Shown here: piece after piece, positions 18,219-28,742 of the stretch
How positions within the stretch are numbered: the stretch's first letter is position 1
How the letters are laid out: the number at the start of each line of letters is the position of its first letter
DNA from: Gulosibacter sp. 10
Lineage (GTDB): Bacteria; Actinomycetota; Actinomycetes; Actinomycetales; Microbacteriaceae
Assembly (NCBI RefSeq): GCF_900163695.1
Contig: NZ_FUIC01000053.1
Coordinates: 62,001-126,000 of the forward strand
Reading direction: 5' to 3'
Length of the DNA: 64,000 nucleotides
Notes under the pieces: generated by a model
Told to the model about the DNA's origin: nothing
The model's input: only the letters and a program-made list of their open reading frames with translations
The model's database searches: none
Program-made: the position numbers and the translations under genes

Positions 18219-18833
18219 ATGAGTGCCCTGCTCTCGGAGGGGCTCCAGCTCGCGGGAATACTGGCGTTCGCGATTTCGGGGGCGCTCGTGGGCGTGCGGC
18301 GCAGGCTGGACATCCTCGGGGTCGTGGTGGTCGGCTCGTTCACGGGCATCGGCGGCGGGGTCATCCGCGATGTCCTGCTCGGAGTGCATCCGCCGGTCTC
18401 GTTCACGCACTGGCCGAATCTCACCGTCGCCGTCCTCGGCTCGTTCATCGTCTTCTTCGTGCACCCGCGGCTCGCCCGCATCCGATACTTCGAGGTGGTC
18501 TTCGACGCGTTCGGCCTCGGACTCTTCTCGGCCCACGGGGCGGCCGCCGCGTACGCCTCCGGGCAGACGCCGCTGACCAGCATGCTCGTCGGCACCATCA
18601 CCGCCATCGGCGGCGGGGTCATCCGCGACGTGCTGGTGAACCGGGTGCCGGGCGTGCTCACGCGCGAGCTCTACGCCATCTCGGCGCTGCTGGGGGCGAA
18701 TACCGCCGTGGGACTCATGGCCTGCGGGATGGACGAGCTCTGGGCCGCGGTGATCGGCGGCACCGCGGCGGTGGTGCTGCGGCTGGTCTCCTTCATGCGC
18801 GGCTGGCACCTCCCCCGGCCCCGCCGGCCGTGA
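18219..18833 (+). CDS. TRIC-family (UPF0126) membrane channel protein
   Basis: 204 residues, about seven transmembrane helices arranged as two internal repeats. Each repeat bears the glycine-rich signature GIGGGVIRDVLLG (first) and AIGGGVIRDVLVNRVPG (second). Bacterial and archaeal members form trimeric cation channels related to animal TRIC proteins. The physiological ion and role are uncertain. It starts 5 bases after the GNAT gene and ends before a strong hairpin shared with a convergent gene. Confidence 0.88.
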   Translation: MSALLSEGLQLAGILAFAISGALVGVRRRLDILGVVVVGSFTGIGGGVIRDVLLGVHPPVSFTHWPNLTVAVLGSFIVFFVHPRLARIRYFEVVFDAFGLGLFSAHGAAAAYASGQTPLTSMLVGTITAIGGGVIRDVLVNRVPGVLTRELYAISALLGANTAVGLMACGMDELWAAVIGGTAAVVLRLVSFMRGWHLPRPRRP

Positions 18834-18884
18834 TCGGCGCGTCCGCCCCGGACCAGCCCGGCGCGTCCGGGGCTCCCGGCTGCC

Positions 18885-18948
18885 TGTGCGGCGTTCGGTG
18901 CGCGGCTGCTCGGCCTGTGCGGCGTTCGACCTGCGCGGCTGCTCGGCA
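18885..18948. repeat. Two-copy imperfect tandem repeat (about 31 bp)
   Basis: tgtgcggcgttcggtgcgcg at 18885 recurs as tgtgcggcgttcgacctgcg at 18916, and each copy continues into gctgctcggc. It is intergenic, with no reading frame that I trust. Confidence 0.6.
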
Positions 18949-19024
18949 TCCGGGCCCGCGACGGTGCGCTCCGCCCTCACCGCCTCGCTCCCCCATCACC
19001 GCATCGCCGCCTCTACCGCGATGC

Positions 19025-19073
19025 GACGAATAGCCCGCGCGACCCCGGAGCAGGGGTCGGCGGGCTATTCGTC
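19025..19073. terminator. Long hairpin with CGAATAGC/GCTATTCG stem
   Basis: Outer arms gacgaatagcccgc (19025-19038) and gcgggctattcgtc (19060-19073) are perfect. The stem continues as cgacccc/ggggtcg after a single unpaired base, with a 6-base loop (ggagca). It lies between convergent genes. The cgaatagc word is shared with the 73-bp elements and with the 37-38 kb array. Confidence 0.85.
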
Positions 19074-19090
19074 CCGAAGGCGGCGAGGGC

Positions 19091-20329
19091 CTAGTCGCGG
19101 GAGCGCAGCGACAGGCGCGGGAGCGAGCCGCCGGCCTCCTCGAAGACCGAGATGTCGAGCTCGACCGTGACGTAGCCGAGCTCCCCGAGCAGCGCGCGCG
19201 TCTTCGGCGCGGAGGCGGGCACGGCGATGGTCTGCTCGTCCAGGGCGACGACCGCCGCGCCGCTCGGCTCCGCCGTGGCGACGCGACCGCCGAAGACCTC
19301 CGGATTGCGGATGCCCGGCTCCCACACGAGCTTCGTGCCGTCGGGCAGCACCGAGGCCGCATCCGAGAGCCGCACGCCCTCGGCGACGGGCACGGCGACG
19401 ACCTCGTAGCCACGATCGCGCACGGCGCTGCGCAGGCCCCGAACGGCCGACGCGTTCGTGGCGCCGCCGACGCCCACATAAAGCACGCCGATGCCCTCCA
19501 CCACGTCGGCTGGGTCGAACACCGCCGGCGCCTCCAGCTCGTCGAACACGGCGCCGGCCTCGGCCAGCGTCTCGCGGACGTCGCCGAACTCGCCGCGGCG
19601 CGCGTCCTGCTTCGGCCGCGCGGGGATGACCTGCTCGCCGAGCACGAGCGCGGTATCCCCCACGAAGACCGCGAGGCGCTCGTCCTCCGCCTCGGGCACG
19701 GCCTGCGTGCCCCACTCGGCCTCCTCGAACGCGGCGACCATCGCCTCCCACTGCGTATTCGCGGTCTCGCGCGTCGCCTCGTCCATGTCCTCGAGCATCG
19801 CGGTCGAGGGGATGCGCACGAACGCCGATCCGCTGTCGTCGATGGACGAGGGGCCCTCGACGTATCGCACCGCGGCGCCCGGCTCGGCCTCGCCGGTGAG
19901 CCGGCGGTAGACGGGCGGGCACAGCAGCGCCGCCGCGAGCACGCCCGCCACCGAGAACTGCACGTTGAGCCCGACGAACTCGCCGAAGATCATGCCCCAG
20001 GTCTCCCCCGAGAGCTCGAGGCCGTTCGAGATCACCTGCAGCGCGTAGCCGAGGGTGCTGCCCACGAACGCCGCGAGCAGGCCGGCGAGAGCCGCCGTCC
20101 ACCAGCGGCGGAGCACGCCCGCGAACCCGAGCCCGAAGAGCACGAGCAGGTACACGGCCACGGCGGGCACCGCCAGGCTGAACGCGTTCGAGAACGTCTC
20201 CCCCGGCGCCCGCACGAACGTGAGGTCGCGCTGCGCCGTGAAGAACAGCGTGCCCAGCAGCGTCACCCCCGACGCCGCCAGCGCGGTGCTGAGGTTCGCG
20301 ATTGCTGGGTTGGAAGGCTGTCGGCTCAC
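19091..20329 (-). CDS. Membrane-anchored dimethylargininase (DDAH)-like protein, probably inactive
   Basis: 412 residues. Residues 1-150 contain about four transmembrane segments (ASGVTLLGTLFF, LAVPAVAVYLLVLFGLGFAG, WTAALAGLLAAFVG, VQFSVAGVLAAALLC). From about residue 165 the chain follows the dimethylargininase/amidinotransferase fold: FVRIPSTAML, VFVGDTALVLGEQVIPARP, LYVGVGGATNASAVRGL, VVAVPVAEGVRL, LPDGTKLVWEPG, VELDISVFEEAGGSLPRLSL. Active DDAHs have FVED, an LHLK histidine and an LTC(C/M)S cysteine. Here the matching positions read FVGD, VRLS and LPRLS, so the acidic residue, His and Cys are replaced. A regulatory or binding role is inference. It is downstream of purH, 49 bases away on the same strand. 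Confidence 0.7.
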   Translation of the reverse strand: MSRQPSNPAIANLSTALAASGVTLLGTLFFTAQRDLTFVRAPGETFSNAFSLAVPAVAVYLLVLFGLGFAGVLRRWWTAALAGLLAAFVGSTLGYALQVISNGLELSGETWGMIFGEFVGLNVQFSVAGVLAAALLCPPVYRRLTGEAEPGAAVRYVEGPSSIDDSGSAFVRIPSTAMLEDMDEATRETANTQWEAMVAAFEEAEWGTQAVPEAEDERLAVFVGDTALVLGEQVIPARPKQDARRGEFGDVRETLAEAGAVFDELEAPAVFDPADVVEGIGVLYVGVGGATNASAVRGLRSAVRDRGYEVVAVPVAEGVRLSDAASVLPDGTKLVWEPGIRNPEVFGGRVATAEPSGAAVVALDEQTIAVPASAPKTRALLGELGYVTVELDISVFEEAGGSLPRLSLRSRD

Positions 20330-20378
20330 GGGGCCCTTTCGTTGCTGGACGTGCTTGCGGTTCGCTGCGGCGAACGGC

Positions 20379-22025
20379 CTAGTGGAAGAAGTGGCGCTCG
20401 CCGGTGAAGTACATCGCGATGCCGGCCTTCTCGGCCGCGGCCCTGACCTCGTCGTCCCGGATCGATCCGCCGGGCTGCACGACCGCGCGGACGTCCGCGG
20501 CGGTGAGCACCTCGAGGCCGTCGGCGAAGGGGAAGAACGCGTCGGACGCGGCGACGGAGCCGGCGGCGCGGTCGCCCGCCCGATCGACGGCCAGGTGGCA
20601 GGAGTCCACGCGATTGACCTGCCCCATGCCGACGCCCACGGAGGCGCCCTCGTTCGCGAGCAGGATCGCGTTCGACTTCACCGCGCGGCACGCCTTCCAC
20701 GCGAACTCGAGGTCGCGCATCGTCGCGTCGTCCACGGGCTCGCCGACCGCGAGCTCCCACGCATCGCTGATGCGCCCCTCGGCGGGGAAGCGATCGACGG
20801 TCTGGGCGAGGAAGCCGCCCGAGATCTGCCGGAGCTCGATGTCCGCGCGCGCGTAGTCGGCGGGCACGGCGAGCAGGCGGATGTTCTTCTTCCTCGCGAG
20901 CAGCGCCGCGGCCTCGTCGGCGAAGCCGGGGGCCACCACGACCTCGGTGAAGATCTCGCTCAGCGTCTGCGCCATCTCGAGCGACACCTCGCGGTTCGCG
21001 GCGACCACGCCGCCGAAGGCCGAGAGCGGGTCGCAGGCGTGGGCGCGGCGGTGGGCCTCGGCGATCGCCTCCGCCTCCTCGAGCCCCTCGGGCGCCACGG
21101 CGATGCCGCAGGGGTTCGCGTGCTTGATGATCGCGACGGCGGGCTCGCCGAAGTCGTAGGCCGCCCGGAGGGCCGCGTCGGCGTCCACGTAGTTGTTGTA
21201 GGACATCTCCTTGCCGTGCAGCTGCACCGCCTGCGCGATGCCGCGGCCGTCCTCGACCCGGTAGAGCGCCGCCTGCTGATGCGAGTTCTCGCCGTAGCGC
21301 AGGGTGGCCTCGCGCTCGGCCGCGATCTCGAGCGCCTCGGGGAACTCCACCTCGGCCGGGGCCTCGGCGGCGGGCTCGGCGTCGTCGTCCCCGGCCTCGG
21401 CGAGCTGCTCGGCGAACCAGCTCGACACGTTCGCGTCGTACTCGGCGGTGTGGGCGAAGGCCGCGGCCGCGAGCTCGCGGCGCTGCTGGAAGCTCGTGCC
21501 GCCGTTCTTGGCGGCGTCGATGATCTCGGCGTAGCGCTCGGGCGAGACGACGATCGCGACGTTCGCGTGGTTCTTCGCCGAGGCGCGCACCATGGCGGGG
21601 CCGCCGATGTCGATCTGCTCGACTACGTCCTCGGCCTCGGCGCCGGAGGCGACCGTCTCCGCGAACGGATAGAGGTTCACGACCACGAGGTCGAAGGGCC
21701 TGATCTCCAGCTCCTCGAGCTGCTGCTCGTGGCTGGCGAGGCGCAGATCGGCGAGCAGGCCGCCGTGCACCTTGGGGTGCAGGGTCTTGACCCGGCCGTC
21801 GAGGATCTCGGGGAAGCCGGTGACCTCCGCCGCCTCGACCACGTCGACGCCGGTGTCCTTGATCTTCTGCGCGGTCGAGCCGGTCGAGACGATCTCGACG
21901 CCGGCCTCGCCGAGCGCCTTCGCGAGCTGCTCGAGCCCGGTCTTATCCGAGACCGAGATCAGTGCCCGGCGGATGGCGACCTGGTCGCGCTCGCGACGGG
22001 CTTCGGTGATTCTGGGGGCGCTCAT
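20379..22025 (-). CDS. purH: Bifunctional AICAR transformylase / IMP cyclohydrolase
   Basis: 548 residues. It performs the last two steps of IMP synthesis, using 10-formyl-THF. The N-terminal MGS-like cyclohydrolase domain has [30 protein letters not shown] and [17 protein letters not shown]. The C-terminal transformylase domain has [30 protein letters not shown] and a terminal [14 protein letters not shown]. The ATG overlaps the purN stop (ATGA), so it is second in a purN-purH operon below perM, as in Mycobacterium tuberculosis. Confidence 0.97.
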   Translation of the reverse strand: MSAPRITEARRERDQVAIRRALISVSDKTGLEQLAKALGEAGVEIVSTGSTAQKIKDTGVDVVEAAEVTGFPEILDGRVKTLHPKVHGGLLADLRLASHEQQLEELEIRPFDLVVVNLYPFAETVASGAEAEDVVEQIDIGGPAMVRASAKNHANVAIVVSPERYAEIIDAAKNGGTSFQQRRELAAAAFAHTAEYDANVSSWFAEQLAEAGDDDAEPAAEAPAEVEFPEALEIAAEREATLRYGENSHQQAALYRVEDGRGIAQAVQLHGKEMSYNNYVDADAALRAAYDFGEPAVAIIKHANPCGIAVAPEGLEEAEAIAEAHRRAHACDPLSAFGGVVAANREVSLEMAQTLSEIFTEVVVAPGFADEAAALLARKKNIRLLAVPADYARADIELRQISGGFLAQTVDRFPAEGRISDAWELAVGEPVDDATMRDLEFAWKACRAVKSNAILLANEGASVGVGMGQVNRVDSCHLAVDRAGDRAAGSVAASDAFFPFADGLEVLTAADVRAVVQPGGSIRDDEVRAAAEKAGIAMYFTGERHFFH

Positions 22026-22630
22026 TCGGCGATCTCCTTGAGGTTGACGGTGCCTTCGGCGAGTCCTCGCACCGTGTCGGTCAGCAGTTCCCGCTCGACG
22101 ACCTTGATGCGCTCGTGCAGCGCGGCCTCGTCGTCGCCGGGGAGGATGGGGATCCGGCGCTGCTCGATGATCGGGCCGGTGTCCACGCCGTTGTCGACGA
22201 CCATGACGGTCGCCCCGGTGCGGTCGGCCCCGGCCGCGAGCGCGTCGCGGACCGCGTGCGCGCCGGGAAACTCGGGCAGGTAGGCGGGATGGGTGTTGAG
22301 CAGCCGGGGCGCGAGCGCCTCGACGAAGCGCGGCGGGACGAGCCGCATGAACCCGCTCAGGATGGTCGCGTCGGGCTCGAACTCCAGGACGCGCTCGAGC
22401 AGCGCGTCGCCCCAGGCCGCGCGATCGGGGTAGTCGGCCGGCCGCACCACGAAGCTCGGGATGCCGCGCTCGGCTGCCAGCTCGAGGTTCGCGGCGGGCG
22501 TGTCCGCGCCGATCGCCACGACCTCCGCCTCGATCGGCCGGTCGGTGCCGCGGCTGGCGTCGATCGATTCGAGCAGGGAGCGGAGGTTCGACCCCGTTCC
22601 GGAGATGAGCACGACGAGCTTGAGCACCAT
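22022..22630 (-). CDS. purN: Phosphoribosylglycinamide formyltransferase
   Basis: 202 residues. It transfers formyl from 10-formyl-THF to GAR in purine synthesis. [20 protein letters not shown] is the phosphate-binding start, [17 protein letters not shown] follows, and the active-site [20 protein letters not shown] and [14 protein letters not shown] supply the catalytic Asn, His and Asp. It lies 21 bases downstream of perM and overlaps purH by 4 bases. Confidence 0.96.
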   Translation of the reverse strand: MVLKLVVLISGTGSNLRSLLESIDASRGTDRPIEAEVVAIGADTPAANLELAAERGIPSFVVRPADYPDRAAWGDALLERVLEFEPDATILSGFMRLVPPRFVEALAPRLLNTHPAYLPEFPGAHAVRDALAAGADRTGATVMVVDNGVDTGPIIEQRRIPILPGDDEAALHERIKVVERELLTDTVRGLAEGTVNLKEIAE

Positions 22631-22651
22631 GCGATCCTATCGTGCCGGTGC

Positions 22652-24421
22652 TCAGCGCTCTTCGTCGAGATCGATGTCGGCGTAGATATCCGGCTCCTCG
22701 ACCGCGGGGCGCTCCCGGTCCGTCCGCGGGCGCGATTTCGGCGTGGTCCAGATGCCGCCCGGCCGCGGGGCTTCCTGCCGCTCGTCGGCGTCGGACTCCG
22801 CCTCGGCGTCCTCGCCGCCGCGCCCCCGGGCCTCCGCCTCCCCGGACTCGGCTCGGCCCCGGGCCTCCTCGGATCCGGCTCGACGCGGGCGCGCGGAGCC
22901 GGCCGGCGCGTCTTCGCCGTCGCCCCCGGAGCGGACGCCGCCGATCCTCCCGAAGAGGCGGCGGAAGGGGAGCCGGTGCGCGTCCGTGCCGGGATGCGCA
23001 TCCTCGCGACGCGCGTCCTCATCGGCGTCCGAGTCGGATGCCTCGGCGTCCCCGTCCGGCTCCCCGAGCCGGTAGCCGCGACGCGCGCCGTCGCCGCGCC
23101 CGCGCGCGGCCGCGCGATCGCCCGCACGGGCCTCCGCGTGCTCCGCGGATGCATCGGTCCGCGAGCGCTCGTCCCGCGAGGGCCCGCCCGTCTCGACCTC
23201 GTCGTCATCCCCCCGCTCGCGATCCCCGAACGGCAGATGCACCTTGACCGGCTCGAGCGGCAGGAAGGCGCCCACCGCGCCGCCGAGGAAGAAGAGGCCC
23301 GTGGCGGCGAGGAGCACCCAGCCCGGCTGCGGGCCGAACGCCTCGAGCCGGCCGGGGCCGAGCGCGCCGCGGGCGAGCTGCGCGAGGAGCGCGAGCGTCC
23401 CTCCCGCGATCACCGCGCCGAGCGCGGGCGTGAGCAGGCGCTCCCACCAGGGCTGCGCATCCTGCTGCTCGGCCTCCGCGCGGAAGCCCAGCGCGAGCAC
23501 TGCGGCGAGCGCGACCGGCACGGCGAGCAGCGCCCACCACACCGGGGAGGAGGTCTCGGGGATGATGCCGAACAGCGGCACGACCGGGATCGGCGCCGCC
23601 TCGACGCCGCCGAGGCCCGCGACCGATCCCGTGCCGAGCTGGACGCCGGGGCCCAGCAGCCAGGATGCGGACCACACGATGAGCGTGGGCACGTAGGCGA
23701 GCTGCACGAGGCCGAGGGCGATGACGCCCCAGGCGTCGAGCTGCAGGGCCTGCATGAGGCCGACCACCCGTCCCATGCCGGCCACGAGCCCGACGAGGAG
23801 CAGGACGCTCGCGGCCGCGCAGACTCCGGCGAGCAGGCCCCCGGCGAGGCGGAGGCCCGAGCGCAGGCGATCGGCGATCCACTCGGCGCGGTCGCCCGCC
23901 CAGTCCCGCCATGGGAGGTACTCCCACACGCGCAGGCCGATGAGGAGCAGCGCCAGCCAGAGCAGCGAGCCCACGAGGACGGCGCCGCCCGCGTCGGCGC
24001 GCACGGGGTACGAGGGGGCGATGATCACCGAGATCCAGGACGCGAGCGCGAACACGACGGTGCTCGCGCCGGCGCCGACCCAGGGGTCGTCCTCGTCGCT
24101 GAGCCGGTTGCCGACCCGCCACGCCATCCAGCCGATGAACACCGCGAACGCGAGGGGCGCCACCGATACGACGAAGGCGAAGGGCTCGGCGATCCCGAGG
24201 GCCGGGAACGCGAGCGGCTCGACCGTGAAGCCGACGCCGCCGCCGAGGCCGAGCGCCCAGATCGCGGTCGCGGCGGTGAGCGGCACCTCCCACAGCGTGG
24301 TCTGGAAGGCGCCCGTCGTGAGCCATCCCGTCACCGCGATCAGCAACGGCACCCCGATCCCGATCGCCACGGTGAGTGCGGCATCGGCGAGGGCGGCGAT
24401 CAGAGCGGGGATTCGGGTCAT
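22652..24421 (-). CDS. DUF6350 / PerM-like integral membrane protein with disordered C-terminus
   Basis: 589 residues from an ATG at 24421. Residues about 1-400 hold 9-11 transmembrane segments ([80 protein letters not shown]). The last 190 residues are polar, rich in E, D, R and A and probably cytoplasmic. In M. tuberculosis the protein in this position, immediately upstream of purN-purH, is PerM, which stabilises the divisome under stress. Gene order and topology support the same assignment here, while sequence similarity could not be measured. A longer start at 24499 would enter the sucD terminator region and is not preferred. Confidence 0.75.
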   Translation of the reverse strand: MTRIPALIAALADAALTVAIGIGVPLLIAVTGWLTTGAFQTTLWEVPLTAATAIWALGLGGGVGFTVEPLAFPALGIAEPFAFVVSVAPLAFAVFIGWMAWRVGNRLSDEDDPWVGAGASTVVFALASWISVIIAPSYPVRADAGGAVLVGSLLWLALLLIGLRVWEYLPWRDWAGDRAEWIADRLRSGLRLAGGLLAGVCAAASVLLLVGLVAGMGRVVGLMQALQLDAWGVIALGLVQLAYVPTLIVWSASWLLGPGVQLGTGSVAGLGGVEAAPIPVVPLFGIIPETSSPVWWALLAVPVALAAVLALGFRAEAEQQDAQPWWERLLTPALGAVIAGGTLALLAQLARGALGPGRLEAFGPQPGWVLLAATGLFFLGGAVGAFLPLEPVKVHLPFGDRERGDDDEVETGGPSRDERSRTDASAEHAEARAGDRAAARGRGDGARRGYRLGEPDGDAEASDSDADEDARREDAHPGTDAHRLPFRRLFGRIGGVRSGGDGEDAPAGSARPRRAGSEEARGRAESGEAEARGRGGEDAEAESDADERQEAPRPGGIWTTPKSRPRTDRERPAVEEPDIYADIDLDEER

Positions 24422-24469
24422 GGCGCACCTGAGGGTAGTCGAGGGATCTGGGTCTCCCCTACTCCGCGG

Positions 24470-24502
24470 CGAGTGTCGTCCGCGCGTCGCCGACGACACT
24501 CG
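24470..24502. terminator. Hairpin upstream of perM
   Basis: Perfect 11-base arms cgagtgtcgtc (24470-24480) and gacgacactcg (24492-24502) with an 11-base loop. It is the second of two stem-loops between sucD and perM. Either it reinforces termination after sucD or it folds in the perM leader. Confidence 0.6.
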
Positions 24503-24510
24503 TGGGGAAA

Positions 24511-24559
24511 CGCCGACGGGCCCGGCCGGGCGCGGAAGCCCCGGCCGAACCCGTCGGCG
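24511..24559 (-). terminator. sucD terminator
   Basis: cgccgacggg (24511-24520) pairs with cccgtcggcg (24550-24559), and the stem continues with cggccgggc/gccccggccg apart from one bulge. It begins 11 bases after the sucD stop. Confidence 0.82.
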
Positions 24560-24570
24560 GAAGTCGTCGC

Positions 24571-25455
24571 CTAGAGCGAGGCGACGATCTCCTTCATGAT
24601 GTTGGCGGTCTCGGTCGGGGTCGTGCCGACGCGCACGCCGGCGGCCTCGAGCGCCTCCTTCTTCGCCGCGGCGGTGCCGGACGAACCGGTGACGATCGCG
24701 CCCGCGTGGCCCATCGTCTTGCCCTCGGGGGCGGTGAAGCCCGCGACGTAGCCGACGACCGGCTTCGAGACGTGCTCCTTGATGAACTCGGCCGCGCGCT
24801 CCTCGGCGTCGCCGCCGATCTCGCCGATCATGACGATCGCCTTGGTCTCCGGGTCGGCCTCGAACGCCTCGAGGGCGTCGATGTGCGTGGTGCCAATGAC
24901 CGGGTCGCCGCCGATGCCGATCGCGGTCGAGATGCCGATCTCGCGCAGCTCGAACATCATCTGGTACGTGAGCGTGCCCGACTTCGACACGAGGCCGATC
25001 GGGCCCGAGCCGGTGATGGTCGCCGGGGTGATGCCCGCGAGCGACACCTCGGGGGTGATGATGCCGGGGCAGTTCGGGCCGATGAGCCTGGTCTTGCCGA
25101 GTTCCTGCACGCGCGCGAACGCCTCGGCGGCGTCCTTGACCGGGATGCCCTCGGTGATCGCGACCACGAGCGGCACCTCCGCCTCGGCGGCCTCGACGAT
25201 CGCGCCCTTCGCGAACGCCGGCGGCACGAAGATGACCGACACGTTCGCGCCGGTCTCCTTCACCGCGTCCTCGACCGAGCCGAAGATCGGCAGCGCCTTG
25301 CCCGCGAGCTCGATGGTCTGGCCCGCCTTGCGCGGGTTGGTGCCGCCCACGACGTTCGCGCCGGCCTCGAGCATGCGGGTCGCGTGCTTCGAACCCTCGG
25401 AGCCCGTGATGCCCTGAACGATGATCTTGGAGTTCTCGTCAAGAAAAATCGACAT
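24571..25455 (-). CDS. sucD: Succinyl-CoA synthetase (ADP-forming) alpha subunit
   Basis: 294 residues. With SucC it interconverts succinyl-CoA and succinate with ATP formation in the TCA cycle. It has the CoA-binding Rossmann start ([17 protein letters not shown]), [32 protein letters not shown], and the phosphohistidine segment [19 protein letters not shown] near residue 245. It lies 33 bases after sucC in the usual sucCD order and is followed by a strong terminator. Confidence 0.97.
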   Translation of the reverse strand: MSIFLDENSKIIVQGITGSEGSKHATRMLEAGANVVGGTNPRKAGQTIELAGKALPIFGSVEDAVKETGANVSVIFVPPAFAKGAIVEAAEAEVPLVVAITEGIPVKDAAEAFARVQELGKTRLIGPNCPGIITPEVSLAGITPATITGSGPIGLVSKSGTLTYQMMFELREIGISTAIGIGGDPVIGTTHIDALEAFEADPETKAIVMIGEIGGDAEERAAEFIKEHVSKPVVGYVAGFTAPEGKTMGHAGAIVTGSSGTAAAKKEALEAAGVRVGTTPTETANIMKEIVASL

Positions 25456-25488
25456 AGTTCTAAAGTCCTCTATCCGTATCTGGCGCGC

Positions 25489-26655
25489 TTAGGCGTTCGC
25501 GAGTTCTGCAGCCTTGTCAGCGGCCTCGTCCATGGTCGGCACGACGGTGACAAGCGGGTGGTTGAAGTCGGCGAGGATCTTGCGGCCCTCGTCCACGTTG
25601 TTGCCGTCGAGACGGACGACGAGCGGCTTGGAGGCCGTGTCGCCGAGCGTCTTGAGCGCGCCGACGATGCCGTTCGCCACGGCGTCGCACGCGGTGATGC
25701 CGCCGAAGACGTTCACGAACACGCTCTTGACCTGCTCGTCGCCGAGGATGACGTCGAGGCCCGCGGCCATGACCTCGGCCGAGGCGCCGCCGCCGATGTC
25801 GAGGAAGTTGGCGGGCTTCACGCCGCCATGGCGCTCGCCCGCGCCCGCGACCACGTCGAGCGTCGACATGACGAGCCCGGCGCCGTTGCCGATGATGCCG
25901 ACCTGGCCGTCGAGCTTGACGTAGTTGAGGTCGTGCTCCTTGGCCTTGACCTCGAGCGGGTCGAGGTTGCCCGCGGCGGCCTGCAGCGCGGCGTGGTCCT
26001 CGTGGCGGAACTCGGCGTTGTCGTCGAGGGTGACCTTGCCGTCGAGCGCGATGACGTCGCCCTCGCCGGTGAGCACGAGCGGGTTGACCTCGACGAGGGT
26101 CGCGTCCTCGCCGGTGTAGACCTCGTAGAGCTTCTGCAGCACGGGCACGACCTTCTCGGCGATCGCGGCCTCGAAGCCCGCGGCCTCGACGATCTCGCGG
26201 GCCTTGGCCTCGTCGATGCCGACGATGGGGTCGACGGCGACGCGCGCCAGCGCATCCGGGCGCTCGACGGCGAGCTGCTCGATCTCCATGCCGCCCTCCA
26301 CCGAGCACATGGCCAGGTAGTTGCGGTTCGCGCGGTCGAGCAGCACCGAGAAGTAGTACTCCTCGGCGATGTTCGCGCCCGCGGCGACCATGACGCGCTC
26401 GACGACGTGGCCCTTGATGTCGAGTCCGAGGATGCTCTTGGCCGCCTCGTACGCCTCATCGGGGTTCTTGGCCACCTTGACGCCGCCCGCCTTGCCGCGG
26501 CCGCCGGTCTTCACCTGCGCCTTGACGACGGTGACGCCGCCGAGCCGCTCCGCCGCCGCACGCACTTCCTCGGGGGTGTCGGCCACGATGCCCGCCAGAA
26601 CCGGCACACCGTGCGCTTCGAACAGGTCGCGCGCCTGGTACTCGAAAAGATCCAC
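25489..26655 (-). CDS. sucC: Succinyl-CoA synthetase (ADP-forming) beta subunit
   Basis: 388 residues. This is the nucleotide- and succinate-binding subunit. The ATP-grasp domain spans about residues 1-230 ([57 protein letters not shown]). The C-terminal flavodoxin-like ligase domain has [15 protein letters not shown] and [17 protein letters not shown]. Start is GTG at 26655. It is the first gene of sucCD and is divergent from the exporter operon. Confidence 0.97.
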   Translation of the reverse strand: MDLFEYQARDLFEAHGVPVLAGIVADTPEEVRAAAERLGGVTVVKAQVKTGGRGKAGGVKVAKNPDEAYEAAKSILGLDIKGHVVERVMVAAGANIAEEYYFSVLLDRANRNYLAMCSVEGGMEIEQLAVERPDALARVAVDPIVGIDEAKAREIVEAAGFEAAIAEKVVPVLQKLYEVYTGEDATLVEVNPLVLTGEGDVIALDGKVTLDDNAEFRHEDHAALQAAAGNLDPLEVKAKEHDLNYVKLDGQVGIIGNGAGLVMSTLDVVAGAGERHGGVKPANFLDIGGGASAEVMAAGLDVILGDEQVKSVFVNVFGGITACDAVANGIVGALKTLGDTASKPLVVRLDGNNVDEGRKILADFNHPLVTVVPTMDEAADKAAELANA

Positions 26656-26877
26656 GTTTCATCCCATCCACGGCGAACCGCCGCGTTTCTCGCTCGGTTG
26701 AGCACGAATTTCTTGAGTAAATAGGTGGAAGCAGCCGAGACCGGCGGGAAGAGAACTCATCGGGCCGATGCTCGGCACATCCGAAATACCACACTACTCC
26801 AGGGCGGCGCGCCGCGGGCTGGACGCGGCGCGGGCCGACGATGTCTTTTTGCACGCCGACCGAGTAATGTCGCTCCG

Positions 26878-27974
26878 GTGACATCTTCCGGCAGCTCCAT
26901 CCGCACATCCATCGGCCGAGCCTGCTGGTTCCTCGTCGCCGCCGTGATCGCCGCGGCGCTCGTGAAGCTCGCCTTCTTCAACGCCCGCGAGGGCGAGGCG
27001 CTCGAGCCCTCGGGTTCCCTCGAGGCGCCGGTCGTGACCGTGGAGCGATCGACCGTGGTCAACTCCTTCCCGGTCTCCGGCGCGGTCACCGCCGACCCGG
27101 GCGTGCCCATCCGCGCGACCGAGCAGGGCGCCGTCACCGAGGTCTACGTCGCGGACGGCGCCACGGTGCAGCGGGGCGACACCCTGTTCGAGGTGCGGGA
27201 GGAGATCGGCCAGACCGAGCCCGTGGAGCTGACGCCGGGCGACCCGGAGGAGGGCGTCGAGCCGGAGTACTCGGAGCCGGAGCCGATCTACCAGTACTAC
27301 GCCGTCACCGCGCCCGCGAGCGGGATCGTCAGCGGCTTCTCGCCCCTGCCGAAGATGACGGTCTCGGTCGGCGAGGAGGTCGGCCAGATCGGCCCCGGCA
27401 CGTTCACCGTGGTCGCCGACCTCACGGCGGCGATGCAGTACCGGATGCTCGACGAGCCGGCGACCGCGACGGTCGCCATCTCGGGCGGCCCCGCGCCGTT
27501 CGAGTGCACGAGCCTCGAGATCGGCGCGCCCGAGGACCAGGACCCGGCGGCGCCGCAGCAGAACGCGCCCGCCGACCCGTATGCCGACCCGTACATGGAT
27601 CCGTACGCCGACCCGTACGCGCAGGGCGGCGATACGGGCTCCTCGACGGTGACCGGCCAGATCCGCTGCGCGGTGCCCGAGGACGAGCGCGTGTTCGCGG
27701 GGCTCACCGCCGAGGTCGAGGTGACGGCCGGGATGTCCGAGGACGTGCTCGTCGTGCCCGTCACCGCGGTGCGGGGCGACTACGCCACGGGCGTCGTCTA
27801 CGTGCCCGCCGAGGACGGCGGCGAGCCCCTCGAGGTGGCGGTGGAGCTCGGACTCACCGACGGCCTCTTCGTCGAGGTGGTCTCGGGGCTCGAGGAGGGC
27901 CAGACCGTGCTCGAGTACGTGCCCGCCGAGGTGCCCGTCTACGACGAGTTCGCCTACTACGAGGAGGACTTCGG

Positions 27975-27978
<4 letters not shown>
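26878..27978 (+). CDS. HlyD/MacA-like periplasmic adaptor of an ABC exporter
   Basis: 366 residues. One N-terminal signal anchor (about 12-32: ACWFLVAAVIAAALVKLAFF) is followed by a biotinyl-lipoyl-like segment (PIRATEQGAVTEVYVADGA and TVQRGDTLFEV), its second half (YYAVTAPASGIVSGF), and a C-terminal membrane-proximal part ending LFVEVVSGLEEGQTVLEYV. An unusual insert at about 235-250 repeats DPYADPYMDPY and lies between two cysteines (FECTSLEIG and GQIRCAVPE), which could form a disulfide outside the cell. GTG start at 26878. It overlaps the ATPase gene by 4 bases. The three genes form a tripartite exporter. Confidence 0.82.
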
Positions 27979-28738
<760 letters not shown>

Positions 28739-28742
<4 letters not shown>

